From: a virus
Strand: one strand, 5' to 3'
Virus record (IMG/VR): IMGVR_UViG_3300008110_000740
Span: 1 to 24,652 of that record
DNA length: 24,652 bases
Positions 15,788 to 22,875 of the stretch are shown here, in pieces. Both the position numbers and the translations under genes were made by a program. Each line of letters opens with the position of its first letter. Positions within the stretch are counted from its first letter, which is position 1. The notes below the pieces were generated by a model, which had not been told where the DNA came from, made no database searches, and saw nothing but the letters and a program-made list of their open reading frames with translations.

Positions 15788-16098
15788 ACCTGACCTGGCC
15801 TCACTCTAAAGAACCTATTATCTGGATCGTTCAACCATTTTTTCATGTAAACCGGATCATCCAACTTGCCCTCTGCCTTCAACTGAAAGTAGATCGACTC
15901 AGGGATACTGGCAACATGATGCCACTCACCTTTCCAATCTGCTTTATTGTCGATGGCGGCAAAGTCGCGCTTGTTGGCCTCAATGACAGCAGTCAAGTCC
16001 TGCGTTGTCTGAATCGTTGCCTCATCAGTGTCCTCGTTGTAGTGCCAAGTGCGAGTGATCCCCTTGTCAGGGCTTGCATCAAAAAATCGTTTTTCCAT
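15784..16098 (-). CDS. Conserved phage protein downstream of capsid gene
   Basis: A 104-residue hydrophilic protein (FFDASPDKGITRTWHYNEDT, then GEWHHVASIPESIYFQLK and LNDPDNRFFRVRPG). I recognise the WHY...VASIP...LNDP...R pattern from unassigned proteins in environmental podoviruses next to capsid or neck genes. The ATG at 16098 has no Shine-Dalgarno in the last 15 bases; a stable hairpin lies seven bases upstream instead. Its stop overlaps the glycosyltransferase start by ATGA. The function is unknown. Confidence 0.78.
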   Translation of the reverse strand: MEKRFFDASPDKGITRTWHYNEDTDEATIQTTQDLTAVIEANKRDFAAIDNKADWKGEWHHVASIPESIYFQLKAEGKLDDPVYMKKWLNDPDNRFFRVRPGQV

Positions 16099-16104
16099 AT
16101 AAGT

Positions 16105-16128
16105 AAGGGGAGGATTTCTCCTCCCCTT
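16105..16128 (-). terminator. Stable GAAA-tetraloop hairpin after the capsid gene
   Basis: A perfect 10-bp inverted repeat (AAGGGGAGGA and its complement) encloses four bases. In the minus-strand RNA the loop is GAAA, a stable GNRA tetraloop. In the plus direction the stem runs into TTTTT, so it also looks like an intrinsic terminator for plus-strand transcripts. In the operon direction only a weak U-rich stretch (ACUUAUAU) follows, so at most partial termination, pausing or mRNA processing is expected there. Confidence 0.6.
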
Positions 16129-16143
16129 TTTCCTCTCAGTCGA

Positions 16144-17032
16144 TTAAGAAGTTGACAAATCAGCGCAAAGGCCGTGAGCGTTTTCAGCCAAGACTTTGTG
16201 GCCGAATTCGATCAACAGCATACGCTTCTCAGCGTCACCTGTTTTCGCCAATTCGAGTTGCTGGTAAGGACGCAACACGGTCATCTTTGCGTACTCAGGA
16301 TCGATGATCCAACCATCACGCTCACGCTGGAAACGGTTTGCGATAACGGCCACGTTGCCAAAGTCGCTGACGTAGATGTCAACTGCACCGATCAACACGG
16401 CAGGCTTTTCGCCACCGTTGATGTTGAAACGTGAAGATGCAATGCCAGAGAAACCGGAAACGCGCTGCTTGTTGACAGGACCAACCATCAGCGTTGCCGT
16501 CACTACGCGCATTGTTTGGCAATGTGCTGTAGCTTGGGTCAGCGCCGTTGGTTTGCTTGTCGGTGTTTGTCTTAACAAACGCGCCCAAAGAGGCCGTAGC
16601 GCGTGCTGTGGTGGTGTTACCAGCGGCAGCAACTGCACCATTCAAGAATGTGAATTCTTGGTCACGCTTCAACTCAGAACCGCGCTTGGCGATCTGGTAT
16701 GCCAGTTCAGAACGGCGGCCAGCCTTGTTAACCACTTCTTCAGTGTTTGACAAGACGATGGTTTTGCGTGCGATCTGAGCGTAGTTGGTCAAACGAACAG
16801 TTGCAACAACTGCATCGAATGTGCCAACGTCATCACCTTCCAACTGAGCATTGGCGGCTGCATCTGCCAATGTGTCGGTCTGCCACTCAAACAGAGTGTT
16901 GGTGATTGACTCTCTGCCAATGTTGGATTGGTACGGTGTTTCTTCTGGTGCAATATTTGTTATTACATTTGAAAGATCTTCCCGAATGCCTTTAGCACTA
17001 TAGGTTGTAAATGTGTTACTTACGATAGTCAT
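16144..17032 (-). pseudogene. Major capsid protein (SU10-like), frameshifted and internally deleted
   Basis: Two reading frames together encode a major capsid protein. The first frame runs from the ATG at 17032 (AAGGA six bases upstream) and is capsid-like to about residue 179, near 16496: PEETPYQSNIGR, EWQTDTLADAAANAQLEG, RRSELAYQIAKRGSELKRD, LPNNAR. It then turns into non-capsid sequence until a stop at 16379. The second frame carries the rest from about 16494 to 16144: TLMVGPVNKQRVSGFSG, ISSRFNING-like segment, DIYVSDFGNVAV, ADLSTS. From memory, intact relatives have about 30 more residues at the junction. The downstream frame is offset so that a lost segment must equal 2 modulo 3. This may be a real deletion, a defective genome or an assembly error. 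Confidence 0.85.
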
Positions 17033-17041
17033 GATTTTTCC

Positions 17042-18034
17042 TTATTTCAAGAGTTTGTAGATTGCATCAGCCGCGTCATCGACACGGCCAGTTTTAGCTA
17101 GACGTTGTTGTGCTCGCAATGCTTCAGTATTATTTGATACTCTTCCCGCTGCACCAGGCTTTGCGGGTCTTGGGCCATTGTTCGTCACCGGCTTGATCTG
17201 TCCACGCTTGGACATCATCTGGTCGTATAACGCTGCCTTACGCAACATCACAACCGCCCTATGATCTACAACATTCTTCAGTTCATCAGGTGAGAATCCA
17301 GCCTTCTGGCCAAATTGAACAAGCATTGCTTTTTCGGCTGCGGCTTTCTTTGAGTCTTTCCACTCAGGTATAGCCGCCACCAACGCCTCTTGCTCCTGCT
17401 GCAACATCTGATTGCGATATTGCATCTGCTCTTGCTGTGACAACTCAGAGAGTCGCTGCTTTTCCGATTGGATAGCCGCGTTTCTCTCTTGGTTTTCACG
17501 CATCATCTCGCGCTGCGTCACATACTCAATGGGGTCTTCATTTCTGAGACGATCCCAATCAATGTTTGGCTGCGCCGCCTGCTGAACCTGTGCCTCTAGA
17601 GCACCTAATAATTGAGCGTACTGCTCGCGCTCGGCACGCACCGCCTGCAACTCTGCCTCTGCGTGCTTTCGCACCTCGGCAATTTGCTGCGTTTTTCGCG
17701 TGTAATCCTGAGTCCTTGAATATCCCTTTTGGAGTTCCTCCAGCGACACCTCGACTTCTTTACCGTCAACCTTGACGGTGAAGACTTGTGGCTGTTCTTC
17801 CTCCTCAGAATACTCATCTTCTCCTGATTGTTCGGCATCAGTTTCATCGCCATCCACGTCTGCATCGGTTAGCAACTCCTCATCTACCGCCGCGCCCTCA
17901 TCGGGCAACTGCGTCTGGCTGTTCTCCTCTTGTCCCTCATTGGGGAGCATCCCAGCAAGTGCATTGGCCGCTTCGGCCATGTTCATCGGACCCTGTACAA
18001 CACTCGCCGCTGGCGTTGGTGCTACTGTTTGCAT
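17042..18034 (-). CDS. Capsid scaffolding protein
   Basis: A 330-residue protein lying between portal and capsid genes. It has a low-complexity acidic N-terminal region (about 35-80, with EDEYSEEEEQ), a short beta segment (VFTVKVDGKEVEVSLEELQKG, residues about 84-104), and a long Gln/Glu/Arg-rich coiled coil (about 110-230). The C-terminus is basic and helical (after about 270, ending AADAIYKLLK). This plan, with a disordered acidic start, coiled coil and basic end, is that of phage scaffolding proteins, which guide procapsid assembly and then leave. The ATG has AAGGAA eight bases upstream. It ends nine bases before the capsid start. Confidence 0.88.
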   Translation of the reverse strand: MQTVAPTPAASVVQGPMNMAEAANALAGMLPNEGQEENSQTQLPDEGAAVDEELLTDADVDGDETDAEQSGEDEYSEEEEQPQVFTVKVDGKEVEVSLEELQKGYSRTQDYTRKTQQIAEVRKHAEAELQAVRAEREQYAQLLGALEAQVQQAAQPNIDWDRLRNEDPIEYVTQREMMRENQERNAAIQSEKQRLSELSQQEQMQYRNQMLQQEQEALVAAIPEWKDSKKAAAEKAMLVQFGQKAGFSPDELKNVVDHRAVVMLRKAALYDQMMSKRGQIKPVTNNGPRPAKPGAAGRVSNNTEALRAQQRLAKTGRVDDAADAIYKLLK

Positions 18035-18050
18035 TGGTCTATTTCCTTAT

Positions 18051-18311
18051 TTAAGCAAGATTTTTAGATGCACGCTCAATGGCACGCTGTGCCACCTTGC
18101 CGTTGTCGATCATTTTGGTGAGTTCGTTCTTGAAAGTTTCTATGGCACGCAACTGCGCCCAAACAATTTCACGCTTGCTCGACTCCTCCGGTTTGCTGCT
18201 CTCAAACTCCCACAGCAAATCGCCACGCATCTTTTCCATGGCCGCTGCAAATACTTCGTCCTGCATAAACTGCTCAGACTTGCGGCCTTTTCTTACCTGT
18301 TCTTCGTTCAT
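18051..18311 (-). CDS. Small helical phage protein between portal and scaffold
   Basis: An 86-residue charged, helical protein (MNEEQVRKGRKSEQFMQDE, then REIVWAQLRAIETFKNEL). The ATG at 18311 follows the portal TAA without a gap, so it is probably translated by reinitiation. I recall proteins of this size and pattern at the same place, between portal and scaffolding genes, in related phages; no function has been established. A role in procapsid assembly would fit the location. No motif supports anything more precise. Confidence 0.75.
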   Translation of the reverse strand: MNEEQVRKGRKSEQFMQDEVFAAAMEKMRGDLLWEFESSKPEESSKREIVWAQLRAIETFKNELTKMIDNGKVAQRAIERASKNLA

Positions 18312-20486
18312 TTAAACCATTCCATTAAGGTTGATGGGTGGAGGCACATTCGCCGCTGTCTGCACAGCCTGTTGGATGATTGCAGACTCTTGCGCCATCG
18401 CCTCCCGATCCATAGACTGCTGCGCTTGAATCTCAGCAGTGCTAATTTGTGTCTGGTACTTTAACTCAAGTTCGTATTTTTTGAGCATTAAGTCTTGCGC
18501 CATTTGATCTCTACGGTAATCGTCATCGCGGATCATCTGCTCACGCTTTAATTCCAACTCGGCAGCCTTCTTCTGGATGTCGGCTTGGATCGACTGAGCC
18601 TGCACCTGCGCCAGCACTTCTTCTGGTGTCGGTTTCGGTGGTTGTGCTTGCGGAAATTGGAAGTCAGCAGGCAGATTTTGTATATAGCTGGATGCATCCT
18701 TAAAGCCAGACAACTCGATGATCTTCTGCATAGTGCGGATGTACATGGCCGGTGTCGCCACCGGATTGTCCAAACCATACTGCTGAATGATCTGATCTTG
18801 TTTGTTGGCGATCATGGTCAGACCCTGTATGCGCTCGTTTGTGTCGCCATTGCCCAGACCAATATTGATGGTCACATCCATGTTGGCATTCCAGACGCGA
18901 GGATCAATCTGCACCCACTCATTACGCAAGCGCACCATGCGAGGCTTGTCCTGATGCGTTGTCATCAGATACAGAATGCCTTTGAAAAGCTTTTTCATGC
19001 CCTCAGCCAGAATGCGTGCTTGCAACTCCAAACGGCTTTGGCTGGCGCTGACTGTGGCGGCCACTGCCGCCTTGGTGGTTGACTGCAATGCGTCAGGATC
19101 AAGTCCCATCGCGGCCTTGCTCATGCCGGTGCGGTCTTCGCGCATCTGATCCATGTAGTCCAGCATGGGAAATGCGGCCTGTCCAACGAATGGCGTGCTA
19201 AACGGCTGCACCATGCCTGGCGCACGCATCCGAATAATTGCGCCTGTCTCGTTATTCAGCACATCATCAATATTGACCTGACCCTCAACCACCGCCGTGC
19301 GCGGATGAATAGACTGCGCCAGTGAATCCAAGGTATTTCGCAATATTTCGGATTTGATTTCTTGAATGTCATGAGTCAAATCAAATATCGACATCGCTTC
19401 CAGCGGCGATGTGTGTGGCTCTGGATCGCAAGGGAAGTCAACGAATGGGATGTAGCTGGCCGGAAGATTACGCACCACGGTGTAGCCAGACCCCATGCAG
19501 CAAACCTTACGCAACTCAGCGATGCCGTCACCGTCATAGTCCACGCGGATATAGGATTCAACGTACAGCACGCGGCGTTGGCCAGGATTCAAACTGTCGC
19601 CCGATCCCATGGTGGTGGATAGTGGCTGCCGCGCTAAATACTCGTCATTGCTGTCTAAGTCGGTGCTGGAGATGTTCTCCTCGATCTCATCCAACTCATA
19701 GCCCATGGCCAGCAAATCGTCCACGGTTGCCATCTGGCGGTGGGCAATGATGCCTGCATCCTCAAATGACCGCGCTCTGCGATCAAGTATCAACTCTTCG
19801 GGTGGCACGGCCATGATGCGGATGCGGCCATCTTTGATGGTGCGCTTGATCTGTACGTCATGCAACATAGGTTGCTGCATAAGTCCAGGCTGACCGGTCA
19901 TCGGATCAATATTTTGAATGCCTGGTTGCATTGGGTCTGGATAGCTGACCACAATCTTTACTTCTGCGCCCTCCTCCATCAGCACCTGCACGGTCTGGTC
20001 ATCGAGGCCGGAATAGTCGTCAATCTTGACTTCTTCTGTTTCATCCCACCAGTATTTTGCGATGCCACACTTACGCACCAGCGAATCTTTGAACAACGCA
20101 TAGGTGGTCATGAAACCGTTGTTGTCGTTGCTAAAAATATAGTTTGCGTAGTCGGTCGCCTGCTGAGTGCTGGCAACATCCTCCGGTCCACGCGGTACAT
20201 ACTCAACGACATTCTCGCTGCTGAAAAATACTTTCATCAGACTTGGCAGCATGGCTGAAACAGTGTCGCGCACCTCCATCGCAACCACCTGAGAGCGCCC
20301 ATCCTCCTCATTGCCAAAGGGGTCGCCACGGTAATACTCTGTACCCTTTGCGCGAATCGGTGAGACATCAGCGTCAATGTAGCTGACGGCATCCTCCAGT
20401 TCACCGGCCACAATGCCCTGCAACTCGGTATCGTCCATCGGATTGACTGCCGCGATGTCGGTGGTCACTTGCATATCGTTGATCAT
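18312..20486 (-). CDS. Portal protein (P22-like)
   Basis: A 724-residue protein, close to the 725 residues of the P22 portal. It forms the dodecameric DNA channel at the capsid vertex and docks the terminase. Visible features include an N-terminal helical region with AKYWWDETEEVKIDDYSG, an interior portal core (YESYIRVDYDGDGIAELRKV; DPEPHTSPLEAMSIFDLTHD; MDQMREDRTGMSKAAMGLDPDA region), and a long C-terminal Gln/Ala/Glu/Lys-rich helix (about 620-710) that may build a barrel. The ATG at 20486 has AAGGA seven bases upstream and overlaps the previous stop by ATGA. The next gene starts directly after its stop. Confidence 0.93.
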   Translation of the reverse strand: MINDMQVTTDIAAVNPMDDTELQGIVAGELEDAVSYIDADVSPIRAKGTEYYRGDPFGNEEDGRSQVVAMEVRDTVSAMLPSLMKVFFSSENVVEYVPRGPEDVASTQQATDYANYIFSNDNNGFMTTYALFKDSLVRKCGIAKYWWDETEEVKIDDYSGLDDQTVQVLMEEGAEVKIVVSYPDPMQPGIQNIDPMTGQPGLMQQPMLHDVQIKRTIKDGRIRIMAVPPEELILDRRARSFEDAGIIAHRQMATVDDLLAMGYELDEIEENISSTDLDSNDEYLARQPLSTTMGSGDSLNPGQRRVLYVESYIRVDYDGDGIAELRKVCCMGSGYTVVRNLPASYIPFVDFPCDPEPHTSPLEAMSIFDLTHDIQEIKSEILRNTLDSLAQSIHPRTAVVEGQVNIDDVLNNETGAIIRMRAPGMVQPFSTPFVGQAAFPMLDYMDQMREDRTGMSKAAMGLDPDALQSTTKAAVAATVSASQSRLELQARILAEGMKKLFKGILYLMTTHQDKPRMVRLRNEWVQIDPRVWNANMDVTINIGLGNGDTNERIQGLTMIANKQDQIIQQYGLDNPVATPAMYIRTMQKIIELSGFKDASSYIQNLPADFQFPQAQPPKPTPEEVLAQVQAQSIQADIQKKAAELELKREQMIRDDDYRRDQMAQDLMLKKYELELKYQTQISTAEIQAQQSMDREAMAQESAIIQQAVQTAANVPPPINLNGMV

Positions 20487-20773
20487 TTCTTGTTCCTTTT
20501 GGATATGGCCTTTGCGGTCGCCCTAGCCTGTTCTTTTGAGTTAGCCCCCCAAGCCTTGAGAGACAACGCTAATCGGGTTGGCTCGCCGTTCTTTTCCATC
20601 GGGCCAGGCATATTGCCCATTCTCGCAAGGAATGATGCCCTGCGCGGGTTGTCGCCAGTTTTGACCGGCGCTTTTAGATTCATGCCCTCGGCCTTTGCGC
20701 TGGCGCGTCCCTTGGCGTTCAAGCCGCCACTCGGATTCTTTCCTTCTTTACGTTGCCACGCCGGTGTTTTCAT
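20483..20773 (-). CDS. DUF6321-like small basic phage protein
   Basis: A 96-residue Lys/Arg/Ala-rich protein. The pattern KNPSGGLNAKGRASAKAEG, then NLKAPVKTGDNPRRASFLAR, MGNMPGPM and ALSLKAWGANS matches what I know as DUF6321, a phage domain of unknown function. The strongly basic composition suggests nucleic-acid binding, perhaps linked to packaging, since it sits just before the portal gene. It overlaps the methyltransferase gene by 26 bases and the portal by four. The family name is given from memory. Confidence 0.8.
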   Translation of the reverse strand: MKTPAWQRKEGKNPSGGLNAKGRASAKAEGMNLKAPVKTGDNPRRASFLARMGNMPGPMEKNGEPTRLALSLKAWGANSKEQARATAKAISKRNKK

Positions 20774-21266
20774 AAGGCACTTTCTTCAAAATCACATACA
20801 TGGAGTCAACTGCTCGCGGCAGTCGCAATATTTCTTCTTGCGGTAATTCTAGGCTCGCACCGTAATTGCTGAGACTCATTTGCAAATGTTCCATCTCAAA
20901 CCGACTACCTTTCCAGCCCAAGTACCACGCCCACTCGCAGTAATATACCCATGACTTCTCATTGAATGCACGCACATGAGTCGGGTCTTGCCATGCTCCA
21001 TGACTCAAGTCATACGGCACATGGATGTGCATCTCGCCACCCATCTCCAACAAGTCGCGGCAGTTAGTCATGGCCGCCACCAAGTTCGGTATATGCTCCA
21101 ACACATCATTGGCAATGATCTTTGAAAACTGTCGGTCGATCTGCATTGGCGCACCAATGTCCACCACCCAATCAGCGCCAACATCTGCGCGAATATCAGC
21201 ATTCACGCAATCGGCTTTGTAATCCTTGCCCGATCCAAGATTAAGTGTCAAACCACTGTTTTGCAT
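20748..21266 (-). CDS. SAM-dependent methyltransferase-like protein
   Basis: A 172-residue class I methyltransferase pattern. Motif I is LNLGSGKDY at residues 8-16, the glycine-rich SAM-binding loop. An acidic strand (VNADI) follows, then ANDVLEHIPN (52-61, motif IV-like) and GGEMHIHVPY (76-85). The later DPTHVRAFNEKSW block is common in small methyltransferases linked to sugar or surface-polymer genes. No DNA target-recognition domain is seen and the usual DPPY motif is absent, so DNA methylation is less likely. It lies next to a glycosyltransferase-like gene and overlaps both neighbours by 26 bases. Confidence 0.85.
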   Translation of the reverse strand: MQNSGLTLNLGSGKDYKADCVNADIRADVGADWVVDIGAPMQIDRQFSKIIANDVLEHIPNLVAAMTNCRDLLEMGGEMHIHVPYDLSHGAWQDPTHVRAFNEKSWVYYCEWAWYLGWKGSRFEMEHLQMSLSNYGASLELPQEEILRLPRAVDSMYVILKKVPYENTGVAT

Positions 21267-21939
21267 ATTCCGGTCTGTTTTTTAATAGCCACGGTATCGC
21301 GGCCTTGGTCAGTGCGTCACCGTTCATGCCCACAGTTTGGCTGCCAATGTGATGCACATATGACCGGCTCAGGTAGTGGTGAAAGCCAGCGGCACGCAAG
21401 TCCTCGCAATGCACATCATCCGAGTACCAGTTCAACGGTGGAAACTTTGCAGCCTCCCACGCATCACGCCCAATCCATGCAAAGATAGGGGATGGGCATT
21501 CCATAGGCACAATTGCGTCCTCGTATGGGTACTTGAAGTAGTGCAACTGCTGATCAAAGGGATTAGATCGAATATTTTGCACCGGCCTTGCCGCATCACA
21601 TCTCGCTGAAACCCAGCCCACAGGCGCACCGGTTTCCGCTTTCAACTGATTGACATCCTCCATCAGCAGCCGGTAGCTGGTGGGTGTCAGCACAATATCG
21701 TCATTGGCGCAGATCACCGACTCAAACCCATCGGCAAAGGCTTTGTCAATGATCTCGTTGTAGTCGTCACCGAAATTGTGCGCTGCACCAAACACTTTAA
21801 GGTCAGCGTCAAAGCCGCCAATAATGGACTCTGCTCCGCGCAAATAGACAGGCACTTCGGGACAATACTCGGCGATGCTTGTGAGCATCACCCGCAAACC
21901 TTTGCCGTGTACTGTCGAGATGCATATGGGGGAGATCAC
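21241..21939 (-). CDS. Glycosyltransferase-like (GT-A fold) phage protein
   Basis: A 232-residue protein with a GT-A look: ISPICISTVHGKGLRVML at the start, FESVICANDDIVLTP (D80-D81 in place of a DxD), an acceptor-side region with WYSDDVHCEDLRAAGFHHYLS, and a late VHHIGSQTVG. The start is GTG at 21939, overlapping the stop of the 52-residue gene as GTGA. It differs clearly from the glycosyltransferase at 15134-15787, so the phage carries two unrelated or distant sugar-transfer genes. It may act with the adjacent methyltransferase on virion or host glycans; the substrate is unknown. Confidence 0.82.
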   Translation of the reverse strand: MISPICISTVHGKGLRVMLTSIAEYCPEVPVYLRGAESIIGGFDADLKVFGAAHNFGDDYNEIIDKAFADGFESVICANDDIVLTPTSYRLLMEDVNQLKAETGAPVGWVSARCDAARPVQNIRSNPFDQQLHYFKYPYEDAIVPMECPSPIFAWIGRDAWEAAKFPPLNWYSDDVHCEDLRAAGFHHYLSRSYVHHIGSQTVGMNGDALTKAAIPWLLKNRPEYAKQWFDT

Positions 21940-22094
21940 TTCTTCGGCTTCTTGGCGGTCTTGGCCGCCAGCTTGAAGTCGGCAGCAGACGGCGCAGCCT
22001 TTGATCCAACCTTGTTCATCTTCTCGCCGCTGCCTGCGGCAATACGTTTTTGTTTGGCGTTGATGTTGGCGTAGAGGCCAGGCTTAGTCTTCAT
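21936..22094 (-). CDS. 52-residue lysine-rich protein
   Basis: A short frame of 52 residues: MKTKPGLYANINAKQKRIAA, then GSGEKMNKVGSKAAPSAAD, ending in an AKTAKKPKK tail. Lys makes up about a quarter of it. I recall the pattern GLYANINAKxKRIAAGSGEKM from conserved short phage proteins. The ATG at 22094 lies inside the end of the cysteine-rich gene (11-base overlap), and its stop forms GTGA with the start of the glycosyltransferase-like gene. The coupling and the conserved pattern make it very likely real. The function is unknown, and nucleic-acid binding is possible. Confidence 0.82.
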   Translation of the reverse strand: MKTKPGLYANINAKQKRIAAGSGEKMNKVGSKAAPSAADFKLAAKTAKKPKK

Positions 22095-22572
22095 TTTTCA
22101 TTCCAATCTTGATTGTCAGCAATGACTCAGGCATCTCTTCGCCCTCGCTCTCGCCGTCTTCGTCCACCACCCAAGCCGAGCAAGTACGGCTGGACGCGCA
22201 CTTGAAGTCGAATATCTCGCAGTAACCCAAGTCACCGGCATCAATCACCGCCCATGGGTCGCCCTCTTCGCCAATGCCATTTGCAATGCACTCCAGCATG
22301 GAGTCATCTTGGTTGAACGCCGCGCAGTTACCGCAACGGCTCATCTTGGCATCCTCCTCGGACACCTCCCACTCAGCCGCCATCTGCATCCAATACTGCT
22401 TATTTGGCAGCTTGGGGTTCTCCGGACCGTAGTTCGCAGAGTCAATTGCCTTGGCGCGATTCTTCAAGTTCAGCGTGATGTCTTGCGTTGCCATGGGACA
22501 ACTCTCGCCGCCGTCCTCATAGCCTTCGTCCTGATCCATGGCCTGATCCATGGTGCGTTTTAAGGTAGCCAT
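22084..22572 (-). CDS. Cysteine-rich phage protein, possible metal or Fe-S binding
   Basis: A 162-residue protein with six clustered cysteines: C80-x2-C83, C95, C118, C125 and C131 (CGNCAAF, LECI, GYCEIFDFKCASSRTCSAW). Both termini are acidic. The spacing resembles small iron-sulphur or zinc proteins, and I recall phage homologues with this pattern. Initiation at 22572 overlaps the upstream stop by TAATG. An internal ATG at 22494 (MATQDITLNL) would match the homologue start I remember and remains possible. Its position near terminase and portal genes is typical in related phages, but the role is unknown. Confidence 0.82.
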   Translation of the reverse strand: MATLKRTMDQAMDQDEGYEDGGESCPMATQDITLNLKNRAKAIDSANYGPENPKLPNKQYWMQMAAEWEVSEEDAKMSRCGNCAAFNQDDSMLECIANGIGEEGDPWAVIDAGDLGYCEIFDFKCASSRTCSAWVVDEDGESEGEEMPESLLTIKIGMKNED

Positions 22573-22766
22573 TAACGCATCCCCTTGGTCTTCATGTTCT
22601 TAGCTGTACGCGCACCGCGCATGGGCATCTTGGCTTCGGACATCGCAATGGCGATGGCCTGCTTGGGACTCTTGACTACTTTGCCGCCTTTGCCGGAGTG
22701 CAATGTGCCAGCCTTGTACTCGCCCATCACCTTGCCAACCTTCTTTGCTGCCTTGGTCATCTTCAT
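22572..22766 (-). CDS. DUF6496-like small basic phage protein
   Basis: A 64-residue Lys-rich protein with the pattern KVGKVMGEYKAGTLHSGKGG, then KSPKQAIAIAMSEAKM and a basic RGARTAKNMKTKGMR tail. This matches what I know as DUF6496, a short basic family in phages and bacteria without assigned function. The ATG at 22766 has AAGGGG six bases upstream; a second ATG two codons later is less well placed. It is the first gene after the terminase and the structured intergenic element. DNA or RNA binding is a reasonable guess from its charge. Confidence 0.82.
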   Translation of the reverse strand: MKMTKAAKKVGKVMGEYKAGTLHSGKGGKVVKSPKQAIAIAMSEAKMPMRGARTAKNMKTKGMR

Positions 22767-22790
22767 AATTTACCCCTTAAAGAATTAGGT

Positions 22791-22866
22791 GTTGGCGCAG
22801 GGAGTTCTGGGTTGAATCCAACCTAGAGCAAACTGCTTTTAGTAGCCCCAGTTACTATGCGCCAAC
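22791..22866 (+). ncRNA. Candidate 76-nt cloverleaf-like structured RNA
   Basis: The gap between the terminase and DUF6496-like genes folds compactly. A perfect 9-bp closing stem (GTTGGCGCA, 22791-22799, with 22858-22866) encloses three hairpins at 22807-22826, 22827-22837 and 22840-22857. Read on the plus strand, hairpin 1 pairs fully with one G-U, and hairpin 3 has seven pairs with one G-U and a CCCA loop. On the minus strand those wobble positions become A-C mismatches, which favours a plus-strand RNA, opposite to the genes. GGG at 22800-22802 could pair with CCC at 22847-22849 as a pseudoknot. It is not a canonical tRNA. A DNA-level function (cruciform or packaging site) is an alternative. 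Confidence 0.42.
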
Positions 22867-22875
22867 GAATTCGTA

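Noticed and set aside
16379-16641. Programmed ribosomal frameshift in the capsid gene
   Set aside because: No slippery sequence or stimulatory structure is evident at the junction, and the joined product would still lack residues that I expect in relatives.
17772-18464. 230-codon plus-strand frame
   Set aside because: It crosses the scaffold, small and portal genes in antisense; its Ser/Arg/Leu/Cys composition is typical of shadow frames.
21809-22009. 66-codon minus frame at the end of the 52-residue gene
   Set aside because: It is Arg/Ser-rich, in a different frame, and overlaps the better supported glycosyltransferase-like and 52-residue genes.
22791-22866. A tRNA gene, given the 76-nt length and matching ends
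   Set aside because: Neither strand has a seven-base anticodon loop with T33 or a TTCRA-type T-arm next to the acceptor stem; it is kept only as an unclassified structured element.
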